Assembly: GCF_014642875.1 (NCBI RefSeq)
Contig: NZ_BMJC01000003.1
Coordinates: 558,001-622,000 of the forward strand
DNA from: Puia dinghuensis
Lineage (GTDB): Bacteria > Bacteroidota > Bacteroidia > Chitinophagales > Chitinophagaceae
Direction of reading: 5' to 3'
Length of the DNA: 64,000 nt
Positions within the stretch are counted from its first letter, which is position 1. The number at the start of each line of letters is the position of its first letter. Under the pieces are notes generated by a model that saw only the letters and a list, made by a program, of their open reading frames with translations, did not search any database and was not told the DNA's origin. Below are positions 8,532-15,817 of the stretch, one piece after another. Position numbers and translations under genes: made by a program.

Positions 8532-10112
8532 TCAGTGCATGCCGCCGCCTTTCTCCAGGGCGTTGGGCTTCAGGGTCTGGACGGCCCCCTGTGCAGTGGT
8601 CTTCAGTTTGTCCTTGTCGATTTTATCCCTGAATGCTTTCCGGAGTGCATCGCTGGGTCCCTTCATCAGGATGATCAGCGAGCCGTCCTCGCGCGCGTAG
8701 GGGTTCGTGATGCTGTCCACCAGCCGCACCGCTTTGAACTCTTTCATGAAGGAGTGCTGCATTTCCTGCTTGTCGTCCGTGACGAGCAGGAGTACGTCGA
8801 ACCGGTCGAAGTCCGGGGGCATCCAGTAGAGGAAACTGGCATTGTTGCTGTACGCCGGTGGCAGATGGTACTTCGGACCATAATAGTTCACGGCCCCCGC
8901 TTCACCGTAATTGTCGCAGAACAGCAGCGTGTGAGCCTTCTCCGTGCTGTCGAGGGACGCATAGGCCCTGGCCACCTTTTGGGTCATCTCTTCCCAGGAC
9001 AACATATCCGCGAAGTCCTGCGGCAGGGAATGGTCCCGAAGGTCCTCCCAGCGGAGGGCCCCCACTTTACGGGCCAGAGGGTGATCGACGTAGTATTCGG
9101 CCAGGGGAGCCGGGGCCTTGAAGGGAAGAAGGAGGGGGACCAGTCGGATGCCAATGAAGAGGCTGAAGGCAAGCATCCCAATTTTCCACCATTTGTTCGC
9201 CCAGGCTTCCAGCCGGGGGGCGCCGAATGCGAACAGCACCGGGTAGACCCCTTGCGAGTAATAGCTTTTCCCGTGGCCTATCATCAGGAGTGCGAGTGTG
9301 ACGAAGAACGCCAAGGCGATGAAACGGTATTGTTTCGTGCGCGCTGCCCAGACGAGACCGGTCACCCAGGTAAAGAGGGTGGCCACATTGTACAGCAGTT
9401 GGTCCGTCAGGAAAGCCCAGGGACTCAGGTACTGCAGCTGGTTATCCTGGAGGGTCTTCATGTGGTAGACGACCGGGAAGCCGTGACGGGCCTCCCAGAG
9501 GAAGTTCGGTAGGAAGAGCAGGAAGCCCAGGCCGATGGCATAATAGAAATGGCGGTTGGTAAAAAACTTTTTGTCCCAAACGAGAAGGAGGCCGGCCAGC
9601 AGCCCGGTGGCGTAGAAGGCCATAGTGTACTTACCGAGCATGCCAAGGCCGAAGCTGACGCCTGCAACGTAGAGGTATAGGGGCTTTCCAGTCTGTTGAA
9701 ACCTGATCAATCCATAGGCCATCGCCGTCCAGCAGAATATATCCAAAAAATTCGGTTGGAAGAGGAAATGCATCCGGAGCCAGGCACCGGCCACGAAGGG
9801 CATCCAGGCTAGGACCAAGGCGAACCAACGGCCGCCGAGGTGAAGCACCAGCCGGCCCACGAGGACGTACGTCAGCGCGCCCGCCAGGGAAGGCCATATC
9901 TTGATCGCCCACATCCCGCCACCCAGCAGGTTCGTCAGCCAGGCGAAGACCGAGAGGAGAGGCGGCGCCTCCATGTAGCCCCAGGCCATGTGGCGCGCCT
10001 CCGCAAGGTAAAGGAATTCATCGCGGTGGGGGTCCCAAACAGGGTTCTGAAGGAAAAAGGGTAAGATCAGCTTGATCAGGGCAAGGAGATAGAGGAGACG
10101 GGTGGGTTTCAT
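8532..10112 (-). CDS. GT39-family membrane glycosyltransferase
   Basis: A 526-residue multi-pass membrane protein of the GT39/ArnT-like group, which moves sugars from polyprenyl-phosphate donors to lipids or proteins on the outer face of the inner membrane. About ten or more hydrophobic helices are seen. The first periplasmic loop has WDPHRDEFLYLAEARHMAWG, containing the family's acidic (Asp/Glu) loop, followed by MEAPPL. A hydrophilic C-terminal domain of about 170 residues follows the last helix. The ATG at 10112 is chosen because a TACCTTTT element lies exactly four bases upstream; an upstream GTG/ATG extension to 10211 would add 33 uncharacteristic residues. The gene converges on the AraC gene with a 3-base gap. 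Acceptor and sugar are unknown. Confidence 0.85.
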   Translation of the reverse strand: MKPTRLLYLLALIKLILPFFLQNPVWDPHRDEFLYLAEARHMAWGYMEAPPLLSVFAWLTNLLGGGMWAIKIWPSLAGALTYVLVGRLVLHLGGRWFALVLAWMPFVAGAWLRMHFLFQPNFLDIFCWTAMAYGLIRFQQTGKPLYLYVAGVSFGLGMLGKYTMAFYATGLLAGLLLVWDKKFFTNRHFYYAIGLGFLLFLPNFLWEARHGFPVVYHMKTLQDNQLQYLSPWAFLTDQLLYNVATLFTWVTGLVWAARTKQYRFIALAFFVTLALLMIGHGKSYYSQGVYPVLFAFGAPRLEAWANKWWKIGMLAFSLFIGIRLVPLLLPFKAPAPLAEYYVDHPLARKVGALRWEDLRDHSLPQDFADMLSWEEMTQKVARAYASLDSTEKAHTLLFCDNYGEAGAVNYYGPKYHLPPAYSNNASFLYWMPPDFDRFDVLLLVTDDKQEMQHSFMKEFKAVRLVDSITNPYAREDGSLIILMKGPSDALRKAFRDKIDKDKLKTTAQGAVQTLKPNALEKGGGMH

Positions 10113-10116
10113 GGGA

Positions 10117-10124
10117 AAAAGGTA
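10117..10124 (-). promoter_or_regulatory. -7 promoter element, leaderless arrangement
   Basis: On the minus strand TACCTTTT (one mismatch to TAnnTTTG) is followed by TCCC and then the ATG of the GT39 gene. This is the same 12-base TA-to-start spacing seen at six other genes in the window. Confidence 0.5.
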
Positions 10125-10243
10125 AAAAGATCGGGGCGCATACACGAGAAATTTTGACCATAGGCACAAAATCGGTGCCCTCCGGCTGTTTTGGTCCCTG
10201 TGACTGCACAATTACTGCATCCTCTGCCAAGGCATTATAAACC

Positions 10244-10822
10244 TTATATACCGTAAGTGTGTACTACGACTCCTCCCGGGAAAACCTTGACATCGACCAA
10301 CTTCAGGTAGAGTGGCTTTGCAAGACCATCGAATATCGGCAGTCCGGCGCCCAATACCACCGGATGGATAACCAGACGGTATTCGTCGACAAGCCCTGTC
10401 GCTATCAGGCTCCGCATAAATCCGGCGCCCCCAATAGCGGAGATCGGTTTCCCCTCACCGGCTTTGAGTTCCCTGATCCCTTCGGCAAGATCGCCGCCAA
10501 AGACCCGCGCATTCGCCCAGGAAGCTGCGGCGGGCGACGGCTCATGCCCCGGATCGATGCCTTTAAATCCTTTTTTGGTAAAGACGGCCTTGGGTATCTC
10601 GTTCATCGGAGCGGCAAACGGATCGGTCGAAGTCGGCCAGTAAGGCGCCATATTCTCGAACGACTTCCTGCCCATGATAATCAGCCCTGCATCCCAGGTT
10701 TGCCCGACGAGCCAGGCCTTGGATTGCTCATCCCCGGTCTTGAAGACCCAGTCCTTCTCCCCATTGACGCCGGCGACAAAACCGTCGGCCGAGATCGACA
10801 TCTTCATCTGTAACTTTCGCAT
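10244..10822 (-). CDS. Dihydrofolate reductase-like (RibD C-terminal fold) protein
   Basis: A 192-residue protein with the RibD_C/DHFR-like fold. The start is MRKLQMKMSISADGFVAG, with MGRKSFE near residue 52 and GGAGFMRSLI near 132. It ends in the beta-strand pattern LKLVDVKVFPGGVVVHTY. Members are annotated as dihydrofolate reductases, but their reaction is usually unproven. It lies 14 bases after the SRPBCC gene and is the last gene of an ArsR-SRPBCC-DHFR-like operon, a common actinobacterial and Bacteroidota set. Expression is presumably controlled by the ArsR protein. Confidence 0.85.
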   Translation of the reverse strand: MRKLQMKMSISADGFVAGVNGEKDWVFKTGDEQSKAWLVGQTWDAGLIIMGRKSFENMAPYWPTSTDPFAAPMNEIPKAVFTKKGFKGIDPGHEPSPAAASWANARVFGGDLAEGIRELKAGEGKPISAIGGAGFMRSLIATGLVDEYRLVIHPVVLGAGLPIFDGLAKPLYLKLVDVKVFPGGVVVHTYGI

Positions 10823-10836
10823 AACGGATTTGTTTG

Positions 10837-11337
10837 TTATTTGCTGGTGACCAGGGAGAGTAAATATTCGTCCAGATTGGCGAATCCTGCAGCAGTGCCT
10901 TCTTTGAAGCCCTTTGTGACCATCATTTCAAGGACGGAAAGGTCATCGAATATTTTTTCAACGTAAACCGTGGTTGTCTCCCCTCCGGCCTTAAAGGAAG
11001 TTGTGGTCAAGGAAGAGGCATTATTGAGGTTCTTTCCGTTTTCATCGCAAAAGGAATTCCTCGATGAGAAACTGGATTTGGGTTCGATCTTAATATACTC
11101 TGCTAAAGACCAATGGTAGACATTCTCTGGGGAGATCATGGCAGTTAAACAACGCCCTCCTTCCCGGAAGTCCATCTCCTTTATGTAGGCCCTATAGGGT
11201 TTGGGAGCGGTCCACTGGCTCAGGATCTCTGGTTTTGTAAAGGCGTCCCAGACGAGATCGAGGTCGGCGGCAAATTCCCGCGTAATGCGGATGGTTTTGG
11301 TGGCTTTGTCTGCGGTGAAATCAAATAACAGGTTCAT
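10837..11337 (-). CDS. SRPBCC / AHSA1-family protein
   Basis: A 166-residue START-like (SRPBCC, Activator of Hsp90 ATPase homologue) protein. It starts with the family's typical strand ITREFAADLDLVWDAFTKPE followed by LSQWTAPKPY, and ends in a long C-terminal helix (GFANLDEYLLSLV). These proteins bind hydrophobic ligands in a helix-grip pocket; no enzyme activity is established. The start codon overlaps the stop of the ArsR gene by 4 bases, indicating translational coupling. This ArsR-SRPBCC pairing is a frequent bacterial module. Confidence 0.88.
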   Translation of the reverse strand: MNLLFDFTADKATKTIRITREFAADLDLVWDAFTKPEILSQWTAPKPYRAYIKEMDFREGGRCLTAMISPENVYHWSLAEYIKIEPKSSFSSRNSFCDENGKNLNNASSLTTTSFKAGGETTTVYVEKIFDDLSVLEMMVTKGFKEGTAAGFANLDEYLLSLVTSK

Positions 11338-11654
11338 TTTTTCTTATTTTTTAGTGTGAACAATACGTGATCGAGTCGTTGGAATCCTTCTTCCGTGATC
11401 TTCCGGAACTGGTCGAGCCAGATATCGATTTCCTTCATTTTATCGATTTTTAGTTCATAATAGATCTCCCTGCCTTCTTGCTTTTGGGCAAGGAGGTCGC
11501 ATTCGGACAGGATGCGCAAGTGCCGGGATATGGACTGGCGGGTGATGTCGAAGTGCTCCGCAATGGCATTGGGGGTCATTGCCTGCACGGCGATCAGGAC
11601 GAGGATTGCTCGTCGGGTGGGGTCTGCAATGGCTTGAAAAATGTCGCGTCTCAT
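11334..11654 (-). CDS. ArsR-family transcriptional repressor
   Basis: A 106-residue winged-helix regulator. The protein starts MRRDIFQAIADPTRRAIL, a hallmark of the ArsR branch that accompanies SRPBCC proteins. The recognition helix is in ITRQSISRHLRILSEC, followed by the wing (GREIYYELKI). The metal-binding ELCVCD motif of true metal sensors is absent, so it probably senses something other than arsenic or zinc. It is the first gene of the three-gene operon. An inverted repeat overlapping its -7 element (TATATTTG) is a likely autoregulatory operator. Confidence 0.9.
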   Translation of the reverse strand: MRRDIFQAIADPTRRAILVLIAVQAMTPNAIAEHFDITRQSISRHLRILSECDLLAQKQEGREIYYELKIDKMKEIDIWLDQFRKITEEGFQRLDHVLFTLKNKKK

Positions 11655-11670
11655 GAATTTTGAATATGAA

Positions 11671-11706
11671 GCCGATCAGTTGCAAATATATGCGAAACCG
11701 ATCGGC
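11671..11706 (-). promoter_or_regulatory. Promoter and candidate ArsR operator
   Basis: The inverted repeat GCCGATC ... GATCGGC (7-bp arms, 22-base spacer) brackets a perfect -7 element, TATATTTG on the minus strand (about 11683-11690). It lies about 28 bases upstream of the ArsR start. Repressor binding here would block the promoter; the match to an operator is inferred from symmetry and position only. Confidence 0.5.
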
Positions 11707-11796
11707 TGCGCAAATTTTTTTTTTGACGGGGAATTTGTCGACGGTGCTTGACGGTATCTTTACTTGAAAAGGTCGCCACCATCAAAAGTAAAAACC

Positions 11797-12159
11797 ATGC
11801 ACTTCACCAAAGTTGTTCCAAGTATCTTCTACGAAGACATCCAAATAGCCCTTAAAACCTTTATTGACTGCCTTGAATTCACCATTGGCCATGACGAACT
11901 ACAAACCAACAACCCCTTCTGTGTAGTCAACAAAGACAGCCTGAGCATCATGCTCTTCCAGAATGCAGAGTACGCCGAAAAAGAACACCCCGAGATCCGG
12001 CTCGTGACTTACAATATTGATGAGGTTTATGCAAAGGTCGCCGCGAAATTCCCCGAACTGTTGCATCCGAATCTTAAGGAAGTTACTCTGAGGCCCTGGG
12101 GTGCAAGGGAGTTTGCGATGCTGGATGGGCAAATCGGAATCAGGGTTCAACAATGGTAG
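11797..12159 (+). CDS. VOC (glyoxalase/bleomycin-resistance fold) protein
   Basis: A 120-residue protein of the vicinal-oxygen-chelate fold. It starts MHFTKVVPSIFYEDIQIAL and ends GAREFAMLDGQIGIRVQQW, the usual beta-alpha-beta pattern with a terminal strand. Metal-ligand residues are not obvious, so it may be a ligand-binding member rather than an enzyme. The ATG at 11797 is preferred over a TTG at 11764. A TATCTTTA element at 11755 gives a leader of about 30 bases. It is divergent from the ArsR operon. Confidence 0.8.
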   Translation: MHFTKVVPSIFYEDIQIALKTFIDCLEFTIGHDELQTNNPFCVVNKDSLSIMLFQNAEYAEKEHPEIRLVTYNIDEVYAKVAAKFPELLHPNLKEVTLRPWGAREFAMLDGQIGIRVQQW

Positions 12160-12187
12160 AAGTGTTTTGTCCGTATCTTGGTCTGCA

Positions 12188-12814
12188 ATGGAAAAGGCAG
12201 ATTATAACGAAAGGCTGGAATTTACCGTCCGGTCTACGATTCTAGACCGGCCGCGTCTACTCGTTATCAATTCGGAATATATAGAGTTCGATGATCAAGA
12301 TCAGGTATCTGTGGCGGCGACTCGATTTTTGAGAACGGAGGTCGAAGGGTTGCGTTATGGCGTGAAGCCAATCCGGGGATATCGGTTTCGGATAGGGAGG
12401 ATCTATTGTATCGATGTCCGAGATGTCTCGGGGAAGGTCATTAAGATTAGGCTCAAGTCCGTATATCGGGTAAGGCTTAAGCTATTAGAGCAGAAATATC
12501 TGGCAATTGTCAATGGGCTATTCCGGCATTTTTTCCACGATATGACCAGGAAATATCTCGAACAATTCCGCGACGGTCAGCCGGTGGAACTGCTTGGAGT
12601 AAGCCTAAACAGCCAGGGGGTTCTGTTCGATGAGAAGGCAGGCCGGATCAGCTGGAATTTCCTTGGGACCAAGCGATACTGGCATTATTATACGCTATAT
12701 TCAGAGGAAGCTCCCAAAAATTACCGGGCATTTGTGTTCCTGGACGACTGGAATGCGGGGGTGCTGCGAGGATTGATCGAGGTGATTTTGAAGGAGAAGT
12801 TTCCCAATCGCTAG
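12188..12814 (+). CDS. Hypothetical protein, 208 residues
   Basis: I do not recognise this protein. From the ATG at 12188 (MEKADYNERLEF) it has a beta-rich first half that resembles a PH-like or membrane-adjacent adaptor (LVINSEYIEFDDQDQVSV, GYRFRIGRIYCIDVRD). A basic middle follows (IKIRLKSVYRVRLKLLEQKY), then YWHYYTLYSEEAPKNYRAF, and the protein ends in a basic helix. There is no signal peptide or membrane helix. The preceding stop is 28 bases upstream; an earlier in-frame start would overlap the VOC gene. Function unknown. Confidence 0.65.
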   Translation: MEKADYNERLEFTVRSTILDRPRLLVINSEYIEFDDQDQVSVAATRFLRTEVEGLRYGVKPIRGYRFRIGRIYCIDVRDVSGKVIKIRLKSVYRVRLKLLEQKYLAIVNGLFRHFFHDMTRKYLEQFRDGQPVELLGVSLNSQGVLFDEKAGRISWNFLGTKRYWHYYTLYSEEAPKNYRAFVFLDDWNAGVLRGLIEVILKEKFPNR

Positions 12815-12960
12815 CTCTTAGCAAGAAAAGCAAGGGGAGCAAAGCAACCAATCCTTCGCAAATTAACGTAACATCATCTAGGAGAGACTCGATTTCCTGA
12901 AAAGGCCGAAACAAGCATAAGCGATTGATTTACCAATATTTAAAATGACAAATAGTTGAT

Positions 12961-12968
12961 TATTTTTG
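12961..12968 (+). promoter_or_regulatory. -7 promoter element, leaderless arrangement
   Basis: TATTTTTG is a perfect match to TAnnTTTG. It is followed by TCTT and the ATG of the first nucleotidyltransferase gene, so the start codon lies where the transcript should begin. Confidence 0.65.
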
Positions 12969-12972
12969 TCTT

Positions 12973-13287
12973 ATGAATAATGCCTTACATAGGGATACCA
13001 TACTTAACATGCTTTCAGCCAATAAGCAACGGTTAGCTCTATATGGAGTTAATCGAATTGGGTTATTCGGCTCCTATGTAAGGAACGAGATGACGCCCAA
13101 TAGTGATATTGACTTGCTCGTGGATATTCAAAAAGACAAAAAAACGTTCAATAATTTTTTGTCGCTTAACCATTTTCTCGAAGACTTATTTGGCAAGAAG
13201 GTAGAGTTGGTGACTACTCAATCCTTAAGCCCCTATATTGGTCCACACATTTTGAAAACCGTGCAATATGTCTCTGTCGCAAGTTGA
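12973..13287 (+). CDS. MNT-type nucleotidyltransferase (antitoxin-like), orphan
   Basis: A 104-residue minimal nucleotidyltransferase of the MntA/MNT family. The active-site motif GSYVRNEMTPNSDIDLLVD (residues 33-51) gives the G-S and D-x-D signature. The conserved tail (FGKKVELVTTQSLSP, then I-G-P) is also present. In HEPN-MNT modules the MNT protein adds AMP to the HEPN ribonuclease and silences it. No HEPN gene follows this copy; the next gene is a second MNT. It may be an orphan antitoxin or may act on the HEPN downstream. Confidence 0.85.
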   Translation: MNNALHRDTILNMLSANKQRLALYGVNRIGLFGSYVRNEMTPNSDIDLLVDIQKDKKTFNNFLSLNHFLEDLFGKKVELVTTQSLSPYIGPHILKTVQYVSVAS

Positions 13288-13383
13288 TTTTCTCCACCGG
13301 GTACTATATGACCGCCATTGACGGCGCCAATGGCAGGGATCTCCCGATTCGGGGCGCAGTGCGGATTGAATCTCTCCATTTAC

Positions 13384-13410
13384 TTGGACGATCGTTTTTT
13401 TGTAAGTTTG
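13384..13410 (+). promoter_or_regulatory. Promoter of second nucleotidyltransferase gene, leaderless
   Basis: A TTG at 13384-13386 (-33-like) is followed 16 bases later by TAAGTTTG (13403-13410), a perfect -7 element. CTAT and the ATG follow. The TA-to-start spacing of 12 equals that of the first nucleotidyltransferase gene. Confidence 0.6.
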
Positions 13411-13414
13411 CTAT

Positions 13415-13705
13415 ATGTACACTAAGGAGCAAATATTAGACTTACTCAGCCGGAAAAAGCCTGAATTGCAAGGGCGTTATCCTATTTCTGAATTGGGGTT
13501 ATTTGGCTCCTACGCTCGCGGAGACTACAATGAAAAAAGCGATATTGATATACTGGTTGATTTTAATGGTCGCATCGGGATCGGGTTTATCAAATTAGCG
13601 CACGAATTAGAGGACCTATTCAAACAAAAAATTGATCTTGTTTCCCGCCGGGCTATCAAGCCCCGTTATCTTCCTTTCGTGGAAAAAAGCCTGATTCAAG
13701 TCTGA
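13415..13705 (+). CDS. MNT-type nucleotidyltransferase (antitoxin of HEPN-MNT module)
   Basis: A 96-residue minimal nucleotidyltransferase with the motif GSYARGDYNEKSDIDILVD (31-49) and the tail FKQKIDLVSRRAIKPRYLPFVEKS typical of HEPN partners. It is related to the first MNT but not a recent copy: the residues between motifs differ widely. It is immediately followed by a HEPN reading frame that overlaps its stop codon, the classical arrangement of a HEPN-MNT toxin-antitoxin operon. The toxin gene appears broken, so this antitoxin may be a relic. Confidence 0.85.
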   Translation: MYTKEQILDLLSRKKPELQGRYPISELGLFGSYARGDYNEKSDIDILVDFNGRIGIGFIKLAHELEDLFKQKIDLVSRRAIKPRYLPFVEKSLIQV

Positions 13706-13991
13706 AAGAGATATCCCGTCATTGCTTCAGGATATTCTCGAAGCTATCGGCAACATAAAGGATTTTACAAGAGGTATAACTTTTGACATGTACTTGGGTG
13801 ATCTTAAAACCAAGCACGCCGTAGAACGGAATTTTTTAATCATTGGAGAAGCAGTTGCAAGAATCGACAAGCCTTTCAGGGATAAATATCCTTCTGTTGA
13901 CTGGCGGGAAGTGAAAGATTTCAGGAACATCATGGAAGTCAATAAATTACTATTTCAAAAGAAAGGGATAAAAGTTGAAACCCGCTCCTAG
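13701..13991 (+). pseudogene. Degenerate HEPN (DUF86-like) toxin gene
   Basis: The frame reads SERDIPSLLQDILEAI and continues with IGEAVARI and VDWREVKDFRNIM, which is clearly a HEPN/DUF86 protein. Two defects are visible. First, no ATG or GTG precedes the conserved SERDI start. AAG stands where an ATG overlapping the antitoxin stop would be expected, and the first usable codon is a TTG at 13722. Second, the family's catalytic RN-x(4-6)-H motif is cut: after RNIM the sequence continues EVNKLLFQKKG with no histidine, and the protein stops about 20-25 residues short. The end coincides with a strong hairpin. The toxin is probably inactive. Confidence 0.7.
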
Positions 13992-14001
13992 AGCGGGTTT
14001 C
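13977..14001. repeat. Perfect 11-bp inverted repeat at HEPN 3' end
   Basis: GAAACCCGCTC and GAGCGGGTTTC pair around the loop CTA. The HEPN remnant's TAG stop lies inside the loop and stem. There is no T tract, so it is not a standard terminator. It marks the boundary between the HEPN remnant and the tRNA-Pro-associated repeat. Confidence 0.6.
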
Positions 14002-14009
14002 AGAAGTTG

Positions 14010-14026
14010 GTCGGGAAGACAGGATT
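14010..14026. repeat. 17-bp copy of the tRNA-Pro 3' end
   Basis: GTCGGGAAGACAGGATT is identical to 14179-14195, the 3' acceptor/T-arm end of tRNA-Pro plus one flanking base. Identity stops abruptly before the T-loop CGAA. The two copies are direct repeats 169 bp apart, as an attachment-site pair or a decayed second tRNA would be. Confidence 0.75.
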
Positions 14027-14089
14027 ACCTCCGGTGATCCTTTTACCCTCCTTATTACCCAAGAAGCCCCGTCCCGACTTCGTCGGAAC

Positions 14090-14150
14090 GGTTTTGTTTT
14101 CCCGTCCGCTTAGGAGAACAAGTTCTCCACGCTTCCGGAAAAACAAAACC
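14090..14150. repeat. 61-bp palindromic element next to tRNA-Pro
   Basis: The outer arms GGTTTTGTTTT and AAAACAAAACC (11 bp, perfect) enclose an inner perfect hairpin GGAGAAC-AA-GTTCTCC centred at 14120.5. The same architecture occurs at 56473-56531 beside tRNA-Ser: 11-bp T/A-rich arms and a central AA-loop hairpin. Confidence 0.65.
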
Positions 14151-14168
14151 CGCAGCATTCGCTGCGGG
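14138..14168 (-). terminator. Terminator of tRNA-Pro
   Basis: On the minus strand an 8-bp perfect stem (CCCGCAGC with GCTGCGGG, 4-base loop) is followed by TTTTGTTTTT. It starts 12 bases after the tRNA 3' end. Confidence 0.8.
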
Positions 14169-14179
14169 CTTCTTGTTCG

Positions 14180-14253
14180 TCGGGAAGACAGGATTCGAAC
14201 CTGCGACCCCCTGGTCCCAAACCAGGTGCGCTACCGGCCTGCGCTACTTCCCG
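14180..14253 (-). tRNA. tRNA-Pro (anticodon UGG)
   Basis: 74 bases on the minus strand. The acceptor arms CGGGAAG and CTTCCCG pair, the anticodon loop reads TTTGGGA within CTGG...CCAG, and the T-loop is TTCGAAT. Anticodon TGG decodes proline. CCA is not encoded (ACGA follows the acceptor). A perfect TATTTTTG -7 element lies 12 bases upstream. Confidence 0.95.
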
Positions 14254-14265
14254 GGTAACGAGCGG

Positions 14266-14273
14266 CAAAAATA
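14266..14273 (-). promoter_or_regulatory. tRNA-Pro promoter -7 element
   Basis: TATTTTTG on the minus strand, an exact TAnnTTTG match, with 12 bases to the tRNA 5' end. Confidence 0.65.
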
Positions 14274-14429
14274 GGGATTTATAGCGGAATTGCCTAGTTC
14301 AGAATATATAGCTATTTTTGCGGCCAAGGTGATGGTGTTCCACCTTATCAACCGCCCTGCATGAGAGAGGGACGATGGCGCCTACGAATTATTAATATTC
14401 ACTATTGATATAATAGATAATTTGTAGGC

Positions 14430-15734
14430 ATGAAGCAACACAAGATCGCGTTTGAACAGTTTTCTATCCTTTCCTACCTTTTTCGCTTGACCCTTTTGGT
14501 TATCCCCGTAGCCCTGACGGTGGGGTCACTGGTCGCACTGTTCCTGTGCCTGCTGGATGAGGCCACCCAATTCCGCTTTGCTAACCCCTGGATGCTTTTT
14601 CTCCTTCCCCTGGCGGGCATCTTCATTTACGTGTTGTATAAATACCTGGGCAAGAACTCGGAGGCAGGTAACAACCTGATCATCGACGAGATCCACGAAC
14701 CGGGAGGCGGAGTGCCGGCGCGGATGGCGCCACTGGTGCTGCTGACGACGGTGATCACCCACTTGTTTGGCGGGTCGGCCGGACGGGAGGGAACCGCCGT
14801 TCAAATTGGTGGCAGCCTTGCAAATCTGTTTGCCCGCAAGCTCAACCTGTCGCGGGAAGATACGCGGACCTTGCTGATGACCGGGATAGCGGCGGGCTTC
14901 GGTGCAGTATTCGGAACGCCGGTGACAGGCGCCATCTTTGCGCTGGAAGTGCTGGCGCTCGGCCGCATCCAGTACGACGCTCTAATGCCTTGTTTTATGG
15001 CCAGCGTGCTGGCGGATATTGTCTGCGGCGCCTGGGGCATTCACCATACAGCCTACCATATTCATTTCGCCGAAACAGGGACAACCTTCTTCTTCCACTT
15101 CGACCTCTTTCTTCTCGCCAAAGTTATCCTTGCAGGTGTGGCCTTCGGACTGGCGGGAATGGCCTTTGCCGAGACCTCGCACGGCATCAAAAAGTATAGC
15201 AACCGGCTGATCAAAACCAAATGGCTGATCCCTGTAGCCGGTGGCCTTCTTATCATCGGACTGACCTATGCGCTGCAAACAGAGGACTATCTCGGCCTCG
15301 GCGTGGCAGGAAAAAACCCCGGTTCGGTGACAATCCCTTCCTGCTTCCATGCCGGCGGCGCCACTTATTTCAGCTGGTTCTGGAAGCTGCTCTTTACAGC
15401 AATAACCCTTGGCACCGGCTTCAAGGGCGGGGAAGTGACCCCACTGTTCTTTATTGGAGCGGCACTCGGCAATACCATTGCACTGCTTAGCGGAGCCCCC
15501 GTCGACCTGATGGCAGGACTCGGATTCATCGGCGTTTTTGCCGGGGCTACCAACACCCCCATCGCCTGCACCCTGATGGGGGTGGAATTGTTCGGCGCTG
15601 ATCATGTGCTGTATTACGCCGTAGCCTGTTTTACTGCGTATTATTTCAGCGGCCACTCCGGCATCTATACCGCTCAGCGCGTGGGAGTTGCCAAGGTGGT
15701 GGATGCCCGAAGGGGCGGGATGCGGAAAAAATAA
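14430..15734 (+). CDS. CLC-family chloride channel / H+-Cl- antiporter
   Basis: A 434-residue polytopic membrane protein of the CLC superfamily. Selectivity motifs are present: [11 protein letters not shown] (115-125) contains the gating glutamate of GREGP-type loops, with Thr replacing the usual Pro. Also seen are [16 protein letters not shown] and [17 protein letters not shown], corresponding to the GxFxP loop. It would move chloride or fluoride across the inner membrane, as exchanger or channel. The start ATG lies 12 bases after the TA of a TAATTTG -7-like element, so the mRNA may be leaderless. It is transcribed alone, divergently from tRNA-Pro. Confidence 0.9.
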   Translation: MKQHKIAFEQFSILSYLFRLTLLVIPVALTVGSLVALFLCLLDEATQFRFANPWMLFLLPLAGIFIYVLYKYLGKNSEAGNNLIIDEIHEPGGGVPARMAPLVLLTTVITHLFGGSAGREGTAVQIGGSLANLFARKLNLSREDTRTLLMTGIAAGFGAVFGTPVTGAIFALEVLALGRIQYDALMPCFMASVLADIVCGAWGIHHTAYHIHFAETGTTFFFHFDLFLLAKVILAGVAFGLAGMAFAETSHGIKKYSNRLIKTKWLIPVAGGLLIIGLTYALQTEDYLGLGVAGKNPGSVTIPSCFHAGGATYFSWFWKLLFTAITLGTGFKGGEVTPLFFIGAALGNTIALLSGAPVDLMAGLGFIGVFAGATNTPIACTLMGVELFGADHVLYYAVACFTAYYFSGHSGIYTAQRVGVAKVVDARRGGMRKK

Positions 15735-15817
15735 TTGCACGGGCCGGTTACCGTCCGTTTTCAACGAGTGTCCAATTTAGGTTAATGCAATTTCGCACAA
15801 CCAATAAACTCATAATC

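Noticed and set aside
8535-9512. 325-residue open frame on the plus strand opposite the GT39 gene
   Set aside because: Composition artefact in a GC-rich gene; no domain pattern, while the opposite strand encodes clear membrane helices and the GT39 loop.
12101-12187. Earlier start for the 208-residue hypothetical protein
   Set aside because: It would overlap the VOC gene over 60 bases with unrelated residues; the ATG at 12188 fits better.
13701-13991. HEPN gene broken by a simple frameshift
   Set aside because: Reading the two other frames past RNIM does not recover the missing histidine or C-terminus, so truncation or replacement is more likely.
14007-14258. 83-residue plus-strand frame across tRNA-Pro
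   Set aside because: It runs through the repeat, terminator and tRNA; RTCDPLVPNQVRYRPALLP is a typical false translation of an antisense tRNA.
14982-15764. 260-residue minus-strand frame opposite the CLC gene
   Set aside because: The plus strand has the unmistakable CLC motifs; the antisense frame is rich in Gly, His and Cys with no fold signature.
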